Below are positions 35,901 to 51,100 of a stretch of DNA of 64,000 bases, piece by piece (positions within the stretch are counted from its first letter, which is position 1; each line of letters opens with the position of its first letter). A model generated the notes under the pieces. The model saw nothing but the letters and a program-made list of their open reading frames with translations. It was not told the DNA's origin and made no database searches. Position numbers and translations under genes: made by a program. Origin of the DNA: Phoronis australis (Eukaryota; Phoronida; Phoronidae); NCBI GenBank assembly GCA_002633005.1, contig NMRA01000747.1, forward strand, positions 1 to 64,000, given 5' to 3'.

Positions 35901-38168
35901 AACGCCTGTTCCGGTCAGTGACCAGCCTAGAGTACTTCACTACGCATGAGTGGAGGTTTCACAATGAGAACCTGTTGATGGTCCTCAGCAAGTTGAGCAA
36001 AGAGGACAGGAAGGTAAGAGACACACTGGACAGGTCAGCTGGTTCTTGGTCGTTACGTCACTGGATATACCAATCAAGGTTGTTTCGTGGGATCTTATCG
36101 ACAAATCTGTATTTAACAGCCAATATGTACAAAACTAAAGAGTTTAGCTATGTAAAAGTATATTTTCTAAGAATCGATAGTGTGTAGAGTTTGATCTCTA
36201 TACTAATCTTTCATTAATGGGGTTAATATGTGACCATGTCTTTTTCTTAAAAAATAGCAGAAAACAAACTTAAAGTAAACAACAATATCAATAATACATT
36301 TGACTGAATTGTGTTTGATAGATTTTTCAAGATGAAATCTCAAAAAGCATTTCATTTTCCGAATATTGTTGATTAATTTTATGCAAGTGCTTTTAATTTC
36401 CTTAAGAATTAAAAAAGCACCAATTTTGGTAGCCCCTCATGCTGAAACACAACATTTTGTCTAAAAATTTCATTTGAATCTGATTTGCCGTTTGTGAGAT
36501 ATGATGTTCTGAACTTAGCAGCCAAGTTTGAAATTTTTCTGGGGTTACACAAAGACTTAAGAAAATGGGTCGTACATTTTAGTCTCTGTAGTTGATGTAG
36601 TTTTTTTGTTGCCCATATCTTCAAAAAGAAAACTACATGTAACGCAACCAAAAATGGGTTTCTCTTGCATCAGGTTTTGAAATGAGTGGGGCGTAGTCTT
36701 AACGTTTGATTCATACCACTTTCCATGGTTGTGAATGTGGCCGCATCATGTTCCTTACTTAATCTGGAGGTGATTTGTGAGCTTGGAAAGAACATTTTCT
36801 GCTTGAAACCAGGACTGAGTTCGTAGACCGTAAGACATTAGCCTGCACTTGCAGTGAAAAATTTTTGCTTATGGAATGGAAGTAGTGAACTCAGTGCCAT
36901 AATTTATGATTTCTATCCCATAATTCAACATTCCAACCTCACCGACTAACCACTTTAGGGGCCACCATGGGCTAACAAGCTCCTGGACATACAAGCAAAA
37001 CTGTTCTTTCCAAAACAAAACACAATTTCTCATCTTAGTAAGGAACAAGTTGAGACCAGTTGTGTAGCGGCACCTAGTGGTCTAAATCAAAAGTTTGTTT
37101 TTTAGACCACAACATGGATTTACAGCAACATTTTAGAATTTAAAAATGTCTTGCTAGTACTAGTACTATTACTGGAAACAACATTTTGAGCTTTCAGCAA
37201 GTTTCCAGTCTGGTTAGTAATTACTAATTCTCATGTTTTCTTTTTCCTTAAATTAGCTGTTTGACTTTGACATTAAACCGATCAACTGGGACCAGTACTT
37301 CGAGCATTACTGTCTAGGCACCAAACAGTTTGTACTGAAGGAGGAACTCTCTGGTCTGCCTGAGGCCAGAAAGACACTTAGCAGGTAAAACAGAGATCAA
37401 ATTCTAAATGGATACTAAACCCTGCTTTGGTGATTTTTAACCAATCCTCGTTCTCTTACCTGCTAATGCACCATTGTCAGCTCTCTTAATAGTGGTAAAA
37501 GCAGGATTCAACTAAACACATTATGTCTGTGTCAAAGATTGAATGTTGTGGTTCTTGGCTGGTGGGCTTTCCCTCACAGTTGTCGTGTAACTCGTCTAAA
37601 GCATAGGTAACGCTTGTCCATTTAGTGGACTTCGTAAGGAGTTTTCAAACTTTGCTTCAAACTTTTAAGGGTTGTTGAGGGTTACAGGGCATTGTTTTGT
37701 TTCAGGGAACTGTATGAGGAAGTCACTGTTAACGTGTTTTAATATGTCAAAGTTGGGTTTAGTATCCTTTTAAGTGGATTTGTCATACAAGTAACATGTA
37801 TGAAAAGCGTCAATGCTCTCATTTCTGGCGATATTTGTCAGCGAATTGTTTCGCAGGATGGCGAAAATCTGATTTATTTATTAATGTCATAAACATAATG
37901 CATCGTTCTCATCTTTTCTTTTGTTAAAACACTCGGGAGCACATTGTAAATGGTAGAATTTTGTAGTGTTTTTGAGTAAATTTTGTTTAATATATAAACA
38001 CTTGTTGCTAGGTTACAGAAAATTCAACTGGCTCTGAAGATACTGGGAGTGTTAGTCACCATCAGAACCATAATGTCGAGAGTGAAAGCAGCCAGGAGAC
38101 TTTGGTTCTTCTTTGTAAATCTCGCCATGAGAGTTCTCAAGTTGTTCCCAGCCATTGCAAAGTCTTAA
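26938..38168 (+). CDS. FAR1: Fatty acyl-CoA reductase 1, complete (11 coding exons, 515 aa)
   Basis: Reduces long-chain acyl-CoA to fatty alcohol with two NADPH. The vertebrate enzyme is a tail-anchored peroxisomal protein supplying ether-lipid (plasmalogen) synthesis. Coding exons: 26959-27153, 29549-29724, 30801-30980, 31803-31980, 32723-32767, 33271-33457, 33847-33928, 35035-35124, 35884-36013, 37257-37384, 38012-38168. All splice sites are GT/AG, phases agree, and the sum is 1548 bp, the 515-aa length I recall for human FAR1. Visible: NAD(P)-binding motif [10 protein letters not shown] (residues 17-26), reductase motif YTFTK (Tyr206-Lys210) in [31 protein letters not shown], then the FAR_C domain from about residue 350 ([17 protein letters not shown]). 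The last exon carries hydrophobic stretches at about 472-485 and 494-509, as expected for the membrane anchor. The start at 26959 follows an acceptor at 26936-26937 and has context AACATGG. FAR2 is less likely, but in an invertebrate this may be the common ancestor. Confidence 0.97.
26959..27153 (+). CDS. FAR1: FAR coding exon 1
   Basis: Residues 1-65, phase 0 end, donor AAG|GTATAT. Contains the Rossmann glycine motif TGFSGFMGK. Positions 26938-26958 are 5' UTR after a polypyrimidine acceptor. A second donor at 27173 would shift the frame and is not used in this model. Confidence 0.95.
27154..29548 (+). other. FAR intron 1
   Basis: 2.4 kb. Contains a terminal-inverted-repeat element at 28316-28631. 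No other coding signal. Confidence 0.75.
28316..28631. mobile_element. Short element with GCGGAT terminal inverted repeats
   Basis: The left end reads TAGGCGGATTAGGGGGA; the right end is the inverted form, TCCTAGATCCGCCA. C-rich runs lie just inside both ends. It has no protein similarity I recognise. Boundaries are approximate. Confidence 0.45.
29549..29724 (+). CDS. FAR1: FAR coding exon 2
   Basis: Residues 66-123 plus two bases. Encodes IPVCGDM and [13 protein letters not shown], the conserved Rossmann-fold stretch of FARs. Acceptor TCTTCAAG, donor GTAAGT. Confidence 0.96.
30324..30472. repeat. Long hairpin / fold-back element
   Basis: Arms of about 69 bp with few mismatches: the left contains GCACAAATGAAAAAGTTCAT, the right its reverse complement ATGAACTTTTTCATTTGTGC. 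The arms meet at a very short centre near 30396. Would form a strong RNA or DNA hairpin. Confidence 0.85.
30632..30710. repeat. 13-bp tandem repeat, about 6 copies
   Basis: Unit AGTTACTACTCGC, with CACA in the last two copies. Intronic, FAR intron 2. Confidence 0.93.
30801..30980 (+). CDS. FAR1: FAR coding exon 3
   Basis: 180 bp covering residues 124-183 with split codons at both ends. Contains [12 protein letters not shown] and [16 protein letters not shown], matching FAR1. Acceptor TTTATTTCAG, donor GTAAGA. Confidence 0.96.
30981..31802 (+). other. FAR intron 3
   Basis: 822 bp with a fold-back element (31284-31500). A segment from 31542 has an acceptor and an open frame but no donor in a compatible phase, so it is not modelled as an exon. 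Confidence 0.75.
31284..31500. repeat. Fold-back element with arms of about 95 bp
   Basis: Left arm landmarks CTTACCGTGATAG and CATAAAACTG; right arm CTATCACGGTAA and CAGTTTTATG. The outer ends also pair (CTGGCTAAAAGTCAAAAATC with GATTTTTGTGTTTTGGTCAG). The loop at about 31383-31405 contains CACGTG. Confidence 0.75.
31803..31980 (+). CDS. FAR1: FAR coding exon 4 (active-site exon)
   Basis: Residues 184-243. Carries [18 protein letters not shown] with the YxxxK reductase motif, and [15 protein letters not shown]. Acceptor CAATTAAAG, donor GTATGT. Confidence 0.97.
31981..32722 (+). other. FAR intron 4
   Basis: 742 bp; nothing further seen. Confidence 0.7.
32723..32767 (+). CDS. FAR1: FAR coding exon 5 (15 codons)
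   Basis: 45 bp, phase 0 at both ends, encoding [15 protein letters not shown], nearly the FAR1 segment [15 protein letters not shown]. Acceptor TATATTTTCAG, donor GTAAGT. Confidence 0.96.
32768..33270 (+). other. FAR intron 5
   Basis: 503 bp. An open frame at 32871-33143 has no splice context or similarity. Nothing else seen. Confidence 0.7.
33271..33457 (+). CDS. FAR1: FAR coding exon 6
   Basis: Residues 259-320 plus one base. Contains [22 protein letters not shown] and [15 protein letters not shown], all conserved in FARs. Acceptor TTGTATTTCAG, donor GTGAGT. Confidence 0.96.
33458..33846 (+). other. FAR intron 6
   Basis: 389 bp; nothing further seen. Confidence 0.7.
33847..33928 (+). CDS. 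FAR1: FAR coding exon 7
   Basis: 82 bp, residues 321-347 plus two bases; encodes [15 protein letters not shown] and [10 protein letters not shown]. Lower conservation, as in this region of FAR1. Acceptor TTCTGTTACAG, donor GTAAGT. Confidence 0.93.
33929..35034 (+). other. FAR intron 7
   Basis: 1.1 kb; nothing further seen. Confidence 0.7.
35035..35124 (+). CDS. FAR1: FAR coding exon 8
   Basis: 90 bp, split codons at both ends, residues 348-377. Encodes [20 protein letters not shown], the start of the FAR_C region. Acceptor TTTTTACAG, donor GTAAGC. Confidence 0.94.
35125..35883 (+). other. FAR intron 8
   Basis: 759 bp; nothing further seen. Confidence 0.7.
35884..36013 (+). CDS. FAR1: FAR coding exon 9
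   Basis: 130 bp, residues 378-421. Encodes [20 protein letters not shown], aligned with the FAR1 stretch LEYFTSNSWVWNTENVNML. Acceptor CACCCTTCAG, donor GTAAGA. Confidence 0.95.
36014..37256 (+). other. FAR intron 9
   Basis: 1.24 kb containing a MITE-B copy (36749-37047). Confidence 0.75.
36749..37047. mobile_element. MITE-B copy with inverted ends
   Basis: Left end TGTTCCTTACTTAATCTGGA; right end the inverted form, GTAAGGAACA. GGAAAGAAC and GTTCTTTCC form the inner part of the same inverted repeat. The downstream TGGTCTAAATCAAAAG also occurs beside the 62400 copy. Confidence 0.6.
37257..37384 (+). CDS. FAR1: FAR coding exon 10
   Basis: 128 bp, residues 422-463 plus two bases. Contains [19 protein letters not shown] and LSGLPEARK, hallmarks of the FAR C-terminal domain. 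Acceptor TTAAATTAG, donor GTAAAA. Confidence 0.96.
37385..38011 (+). other. FAR intron 10
   Basis: 627 bp; nothing further seen. Confidence 0.7.
38012..38168 (+). CDS. FAR1: FAR coding exon 11 (C-terminal membrane anchor, stop TAA)
   Basis: 157 bp, residues 464-515 and TAA at 38166-38168. Two hydrophobic segments are separated by the basic stretch SRVKAARR. The tail ends AIAKS, which is not a PTS1 peroxisomal signal. Confidence 0.92.
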
Positions 38169-41114
38169 CGAAGCTCCATCCATTAGGTGGACATCCAGTT
38201 AAGAGTTTTCCTATGGTGAGACGGTCAGTGGTTTGTTGATTCTGTTAAGGTATTGAAATCAAACAGCATAAAGTCCATTCCAGCTCTAAGTATTCCATAT
38301 TGTAAGGCAACCATTGCTTGAACATGTATTTCATTAATTCTTGTAAATGCTGGATAGGTGTTCATTTAGAAAAGGTAATATGGTACCCACTGGAAAGCCA
38401 CCTACACTAAAACAACTTTTCTAATTTTGTAAAATTGCGTTTATCAATTTAGAATATTAGATTTATTGTTATTGTTTTTTTTGAAAAATTTGTTAAGTGT
38501 AGTACTTTTATTGTAGTTTGTTTTATTCTATTCAACTGCATTTATAATTCCATATCTTTTGCTGTTTCAAAGAGTTTATATATATCCGTTAATGTAGTTG
38601 TTATCATATTCAGCCTTTGTGATAATATTTTATGCAATTTGTCACGTTTTCTTGAAGCATTTTTATGCATCCATGAAAGAAGTTAAGTATTTTAAGTTGT
38701 TCATAACATGCTTCCAACCTATCTTGGAAAACCTGGAAATTATAGAAATAGTATTTCGTACACAGAAAGCTCAGAAACAAAAAGCATGAAAACTCACGAG
38801 AAATTGATGATAAAATTTCATAAGATAAATTAAAATTGTCGAGAGAACAAACATTCAATAATGCTTGACAACAGTTGTAAGTAAAATATCGTTATCATTG
38901 TGGGGAAAAATAATTCATGGAAAATGAAAATAATATCTTGGAAAACTTGTAGATTAGTGGCAAAATTGGCAACACTCTCGTCATTTTACAGAACTGTGGT
39001 GAATTGAACTCGATATCCTAGGCACACGACACTGGTGCTACGAGCAAGGAAGTTCTTGCAATCAAACAACTTGAAATTACGATGACTAAAATAGTTGACG
39101 TTGTTTCAATGTGAACTTGGTTTTTGTTTTAAAATTTCATGTGAATTACAAATATCTTCAACTGATTCGTGGTCAGAATTCTAGTCTAAGAAGTTCAAGT
39201 ACCTTGTTATGATTGAAAGATGCTTTTGTGTTGTTCTTCTATTAGTCTTTCTGTTTCCCAATGTTAAATCTATCTTTGATTTGTGAAATTTTATTGTAAG
39301 CATTTCAAGTCATGCAATATGCTAGAGTTTGAAAATCATTTCATGACTGTTCAGGACTAGCATCAATATTTGCGTAGTTATGTAACATTTAGTCTACTAA
39401 TTACTGAACTCATTATCATGCTGTGTTGAATTTCTGTTGTTTACATTAGACTTATGTCTACTGAAAAATTGAGACAAAATCATATTTCCTCATCAAATGC
39501 AGGTTTTTGATGCGCACCTTGGAAACTACACTAGCGTACTCCTTGTTTATCAATTACTCTAGGGTATTCCTTGTCAATCAATTTCTTCCCGCGCTATACT
39601 GTACCAGGTTTAAACCCACTTTCTGTCCAAGAAACTAACATTTGACCTTCGCCAGTTACATAACACTATTAAACTGGCCACAACTAGTTCCTTACAAAGT
39701 TTTGAAGTGATTTTTGGGAGTCATTGCTCAGTGTTTTATAAATGACTAGCCGCGTCATGCCAAACAGTTGAGCCTGATGTGAGCATAATGTATTTAGTTT
39801 CAATGTACAAACTCTGTGAACATACGCACACCGGGCATCCAAATAATATAAGCCGAAACCAATATTCATTAGTGATGCCTGTTGTGAATCTTGGGTTTAT
39901 TTCCAGCAAGTGGAAAAGTGCCTCTTCTGGGAATTCCATATGAAAATATTGGGAGTTACGAATCTGTTGTCAATGATCAGCAACGTCAGCTATAACCAAC
40001 TATTAGTTCTTTCAAACATGGCGTAGCATGCGATTCAAGTACTTCGAGAATTTATGCATCATTTTCTTGACATTTGTAGGAATTGTTTGTCTGCTGTTGT
40101 GTATGGTTTTCTTGTTACTTGATGCAAGTAATAAAATAAAACGAAAATTTTGATGATGCTTGTACAGTGTAACTGTTTCTGTGAATCTGGTTATAAACAT
40201 TCGCTCACATTAAACATTCCATTTCACAAGTTTCAAGCCAATTGTACTGCAAACAAGTTGATAGACAGCAAATGTTAGTTTCAACAAAGGTTTTACAACA
40301 GTCACGAGGCAGTCTCCGATGGTTTCCATGTTCTGGTTTGAAACAGGAATTGAATCCAGTCATGATAAGGAATATCACGAGGCCAAATTGGGTTTCCTTT
40401 TTGCCAGCTAAACAAGGTGAAATGCAGGTTTGCTGGGTCGTCAAAATCATTTTCGTATGAATGTCCGTTTTAGATCGGGCTCTATACACCTCAGCTATTA
40501 TTGGCTTACAGATGTATTTTAATTATGAAGAGTGTCACGTGATCTATATACATGTATCCCATAATGCAACAAACACACTGCAGCCAGTATGTTGATTTCT
40601 GCATCTATCGCACACCAAGGTAAATGTCCTACTCTCATCAAAAACTCATAATTCTTGTGAAATGACGTAAGGAAAAACTAAAGGAAACGGAAACTGAGAG
40701 GGCTCCTTGTGTAAACCAGTCGTTTTTAATTAGTGAATTCGTCGATCCAGCAGTATAAAACATTGGCAAGTTAGTAAATTGTTTGAACGCCTTCACTCAT
40801 CCTGTAATTCGACTGCCAGTGTTCCATTCACCACCAGTGACAATTTACGTCAATGCTCTAAGTAGTATATCACACACCATTGTGTGCAGGTGTTGTTCAT
40901 AACGGTATGAATCAATTGGGTCTAAAGGTGATGTAATTGACATCCAAGACAAACTAGGTACAGATCAGAGTTGCTCTAGCCATACTGCAGGAACTAAATT
41001 TACAAGTAGCGCTTCAAAGTAGACTTTAATAGTGGTATTTTAACCATGGAGTGCGGTTTAAAAGTCTAATGTACACCTTGACATAAAATTAACGTCATAA
41101 CTTTCCTGTAATTT
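38169..41114. other. FAR 3' UTR and FAR-RPS13 intergenic space
   Basis: 2.9 kb between the FAR stop and the RPS13 poly(A) signal; the genes converge. The first clear plus-strand AATAAA motifs I see are at 40130-40140, which would give a 3' UTR of about 2 kb. No other gene was recognised. Confidence 0.55.
40130..40140 (+). terminator. Possible FAR poly(A) signals (two overlapping AATAAA)
   Basis: AATAAAATAAA on the plus strand, 2 kb after the FAR stop. Usage is unproven. Confidence 0.35.
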
Positions 41115-41120
41115 TTTATT
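41115..41120 (-). terminator. RPS13: RPS13 poly(A) signal AATAAA
   Basis: AATAAA on the minus strand about 40 nt after the stop codon, a normal spacing for the short 3' UTR of a ribosomal-protein mRNA. Confidence 0.7.
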
Positions 41121-41159
41121 TTTCCATATCAGAATATGGCTGTACATAAAATAATGCGT

Positions 41160-46185
<5,026 letters not shown>

Positions 46186-46224
46186 GATGGCGGCTTGGTG
46201 AAAGAGACTGGTCACGTGACCAAT
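46186..46224 (-). promoter_or_regulatory. RPS13: RPS13 TOP-like 5' UTR and core promoter
   Basis: On the minus strand a pyrimidine tract TCTCTTTCACC (46206-46196) precedes AAGCCGCCATCATGG, as in terminal-oligopyrimidine mRNAs. Just upstream is a palindromic E-box GGTCACGTGACC (46210-46221) overlapping a CCAAT box read on the plus strand (46220-46224). The start site is inferred from the tract. Confidence 0.6.
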
Positions 46225-48158
46225 CCCAGAAACCTTACTATTCGGCCTGACATCTGGTGGCAAATAATTATATGCTGATAAAACAGTATCTTTTGGGTGA
46301 TCAACTGCGTGACCCGGCTTTTTCCATCACGCGTGTAGTGTCTCTTGTGATTTCCAACAAAACTGAAACGTTTCTTGTACCTCGATGTGCACAGAAATCC
46401 TTTGCTGACCTGCTGATAAGTACCCTATTACCCTGTAACACTACAGTCATTCGATTTTCTGATTGAGGTAAATAGCATGTGTAGTTCTTTCAAGAATTGT
46501 GTATATCTGTGATGTAAACAATACAAACTATTGTTTTTCTTCTCTCAAGTGTCATAATTGTAATCTGTGTATTAAAACTTGAGAGGGAGAAATCGAAAAC
46601 TGTGCCTCAGGCTTCTGTCGTGGGTCCACTTTCTTGACTTTGGCACTAACCATGGTGATTTGCTTATTCTGTCTGGTAGTACTGCACTGGATGAATTGGG
46701 GAAACCGAGGGCGTAGTGCCGTAGTCAGTCCTGTTAGGGATGTTGGTTAAACTTGGAATTATGCTAATGTCAAGATTGCTTATGCGTGGGATTAGAAATA
46801 TATATATTTATTTAAGTAATGAGGTGAAACTTGTTGTGCATGTTATCTAGATTTTTGGCAACTTATGCTTAACAGCTGGCAAAACAATTAAAGTACATAC
46901 TAGATCTATCCGTTGAGTACAAATGGATACCTTTGGAGTTTGGAGGAATCTTTCTAGTTCTTTTCAAATTGATCAAATACTACCACAATCAACATTTTTA
47001 ACAGTCCTTCGTTTACTTATCCAAATCGTCAGCTGAGCCATTTCTTTTATGGTTGTGTACCTGCGCGCGGCATGTTTATGACATGTAAGTTTTTAAATCG
47101 CATCAAGGCCAACCTCCATGACCTCAGGCATAAGCCAATCCCTAACGCACTACACTGTTGGTCCACCAGAGTTCGCTAGCGCTTCCAACTTGGCCTCGAT
47201 CTCTTGTACTCAGGGCTCGACATAACGAGCTGCGGGTCGCATTTCCGACCTGAAATTCGGAAATGCGAGCTGAGATTTGTGACAGCTCGTATCAAGTCGC
47301 AAAATGCGACCTGGAATTTCCGAAGTCTGTGAGCTGAGTTTTTACACTTCTTGGCAGATAACTGTAGCAACTCGTTTGAATCCGGCCGTGATTTGGTTGT
47401 TGCCAAATCAAGTTCAAAAGAACACTCACCGAGAGCAGACCTCCCGATGACTTGTAAGCATATTGTGCGAACATGAGATTGTGCAGAATGGATCTTTGAC
47501 GCGTTTCATTGGCTATTAATATTATTTAGCAAAGGTTACTGAGTTTGTTTAAGTTTTGTATTGAGCTCATTTGCTTTAGAACATTGTACATAACCAGGAG
47601 GAAGACCTAATCTCACATTAAACTCGTCTGATATAGTTTCATAAGTGGGCAACGCTGCCTCTTGGATGCCCTAAAAGTTTAATAAACAAATTGTCTGTAA
47701 AGTTTCACCTCGATTCTTTGATGCGATGACTCAAATTCCAAATCCATATTTGTTGCTATGACATCTTATTCTGGTGAACTGATTTGCAGTGCCTTAAGGA
47801 GAAGAGTGGGATATTGGGCCCGAGAGACACAAATTGATTGTTGCTGAGCAATGAGCATGCAGATTGACCTTAATTTTCCAATTTGTGGAAAAAAAAAACC
47901 AATAATCAGGGATCTCCGTCTCACCGACAGTGCACTGTTTTCTTTATTTTAGGTATCTTGTTTATTTCATTTTTTGGCTCTTGTTGGGGCCAGGACTTTC
48001 ACAACCCCCGTACAATGTTTCTTTGTTTTGGGCAACCTCATCTCCTGCTTGGTGACCTGGAAAGTTTGCCTGGTCCTGTTTGGCAAGATAATGTTATGTT
48101 ATTGTGTTTAGTCCTGAAATTACTGACTTATATACTGGTTGTGTTATTTCTGTTTCAG
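46225..48158. other. Region between RPS13 promoter and PTDSS2 first coding exon
   Basis: 1.9 kb. Must hold the PTDSS2 promoter and a 5' non-coding exon, because the first coding exon follows an acceptor. Neither can be placed. A small palindrome (TCGCATTTCCGA paired with TCGGAAATGCGA) lies at about 47234-47265. Confidence 0.5.
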
Positions 48159-51100
48159 CAACCTCCGTGACTTGGAGGAGATAACCATGGCTCATAGGGG
48201 TAAAAATGGACAACTACAAAGAACAGAGAGTGAAGTACGACAGACTGCCCATGACTGGGAGGCAGAGCATCAATCAACAGATTTCTATGATGACGGCACC
48301 ATGTCGTTCTTTTGGTAAGGTGTGGTGGCGTTTGTGAGACTTTTTTGTTGTTGTTACGTCTCAACAACATTGTCGGCAGGATACTTCATCTCTTGCCTAG
48401 ATGGGTGATAATTTTATTGTTTCCTGAACTTATAAGTTTTGTGTAGTGAGAAAAGCTGGCATTTTGTATCTTCAATTGTTTTGACGTCAGCATAGGAAAT
48501 GCTATTTTCTGTAGCCCAGCAATTCATTTTAGCCAAGTAAAATTCTGATTTTTTCTGTTGTGTAAATTATAAATTTCTGCTTTACTATAATTTCAAAGTA
48601 ATAAATGACATGAAAATGTCATGGGAATGGCTTTCTCTTTCCGCGGCATGTATCCCACAGCTCTGCAGTAAGTGGCCATGTTCTGTTTCCCAAACCTAGA
48701 AAATGAACAGCGCCACCTTCAGTAAAAGTGGAGAACTACTTGAATGTGTCCACTGTAAAATGATTGGCAATTGATTTGTCACCTGAATTGATCTTGGGTA
48801 ACGAATGTGATGTACTATATAATTATTCTTTATTTTTGCTATATAAAACCAAAAATATTAGAATTATTGCATCTACTTCTGAAAATTCCACTACAAGTCT
48901 CTAATCTGGTGGAGGAAGTTCGATTCTGGGAATTTTTCATTACTGGGGAAAGTCGGGGTATCTAAAACCAATACTTTATGTCTTTCATTCTCAAGTGATA
49001 TGCTTGTAGTTGATGTGTTAACATATTTGATGTCTTCGGGTGTACATTTTCATTCTGTTTTGATAGATGAACGTAAACTTATATAGATGAAAATCTTCTC
49101 CCCTGGAGTTCAAATTTCAATTACAAAATACGACCAATGTCTCAACAGGATTGCAGGTGTGACCTGCAAGTCAACCCTAGCATCGAGAGAAAACAAAGAC
49201 AGTAATTTTGCACAACTTCAAAATTTGTTTGTTTTTAGTTTTATCATTTATCAAGAAAAACAACCTAGCGTCGTTCATTTATCCAAAACTCGTTTTTTAG
49301 CACTTAACTTATGGGTATCATAAAGGACCTTTGATACATTAGCGCAATGGAGTGGACGCTTGTGTACTGTGGACTGTCTTTTTGGCTGCTGTCCCATTTA
49401 TTTTTGTGCCGCAGTTCCAAAAATGCACTCAACGTTGTGCACTGCTTCGGCAAACAGTTACTGTGATTTTGAGGGCTTTTGTCCAATTATGAACAGGATT
49501 CCACCAAAATGTTAGTTTCATCTCGTAATTCATTGAATGACTTACATCTTGTACATAGTGCTTGACAGAACCACCATCTTTGGATCCGTATCCATAATTT
49601 TCGGTGTTGTTTTAAGGTTGCTGCGTGTAAGACCCGAGAAAATGTCCAATTTTTGCTGTCTTTGGAACATTATATCTTAAACATCTGATCAGATTCATAT
49701 GAAACTTTCAGGTGATACGCTTTATACGCTGTTTTAATAAAATGCTGTTGGAATTATTTTTAAAATGCCCCCCTTTTGCATGAGTGGCTATCAAACAATA
49801 AGACTTCGTGATTTTCATGAAAAAAGTTAAAGTTGCGTTAAACCAAAAAATGATATGGTTTTGAGAGCTCAACAATTGTATTAAGTAAAATTTAATCATG
49901 TCATTGATGCCGTTGTTTTACCATCAAATGAATTATTACATTTTACTAAACAGCCATGGTCACGTGATCTAACTAATAACAGATTGGTGTATAAAGTCAA
50001 AAATCAAGTCAACAGGCTTCCTAGTTTCAGAAAACACATTTTTACTGAGTTAAAATGTATAGTTTTGTAGACCTTGTGCAAACTTGTCGCTAAAGTCTTA
50101 CATAACTTTCATGTGTTGCTGTAACCTCTTTGCCAGGACTTATGACAGACGACTCAAAACCTACGAGAAAGCATAGCAATTAGTTTGGAATAAAGGTTTT
50201 GCCACCAGTAACAATCATGTTTTTATTGCTTTGAATAAAGGCCAAGTGGTCAGCGCACATACGATAAGTGCAAGGTCACATTACAGTACATTTACACAGT
50301 AATGGTCACTTGCATGGGTACCACATTTTGAGAACAAATTTTGTCTACTTTGTAACAGGCACCAACTCTCAAAATCCAGGACCCTGTAAATGGCTACTGG
50401 TTGTTTTCACTATAAATGGACATCAGCTATTGCACGACTTTGACAGATTATTATGCAAATTCATGGCGATTGTTTGCCTAGTCTCAAAATCTTCAGACCC
50501 TTATCATAAACAAAAACTGAAAACACGAAATACCATTTTTAACATCAGAATCGCAGAGATCAGATTGATGAGTAACAGCAGTGTTCAATGTAACTTAAGG
50601 TGTTAGAATGAGTGCATACACACCATACACAGATATTGTGACTGCACAGCAAGATAATTGTACAAGAAATACAATTGTGCAGTACACTTCAAATGTTTGC
50701 ATCATGTAAGTTTTACGGGAATAGATAGAATGTGTTAAGACCTCGCTTTTATTCTGCAACACTTTATTGAATCGAAATCACTTGTGCCCTGACATACAGA
50801 AAGCAACTACCACTGTTTCTGCAACATATGTTAATGGTCATCCTGTCGCTTGCAAGCAATGTGTGTCATAGTCGTAGACCAATTAGGTCACCTGACCAAG
50901 TTTGGGCGGGTGACCTACTTGGTCTACGACATAAGAGCAGTACTGACATCACATGGATATTCAGGCTGGATGGGCCATAGAAGTTACTCGACAGAAAACA
51001 AATCAAGTTGACAGTGTTGTTAACCAAACATATGTGGAACCATTGACTGAACATGTATAGCCAAAACATAGTCTGAAATCGAACACAATGATGATGGTTT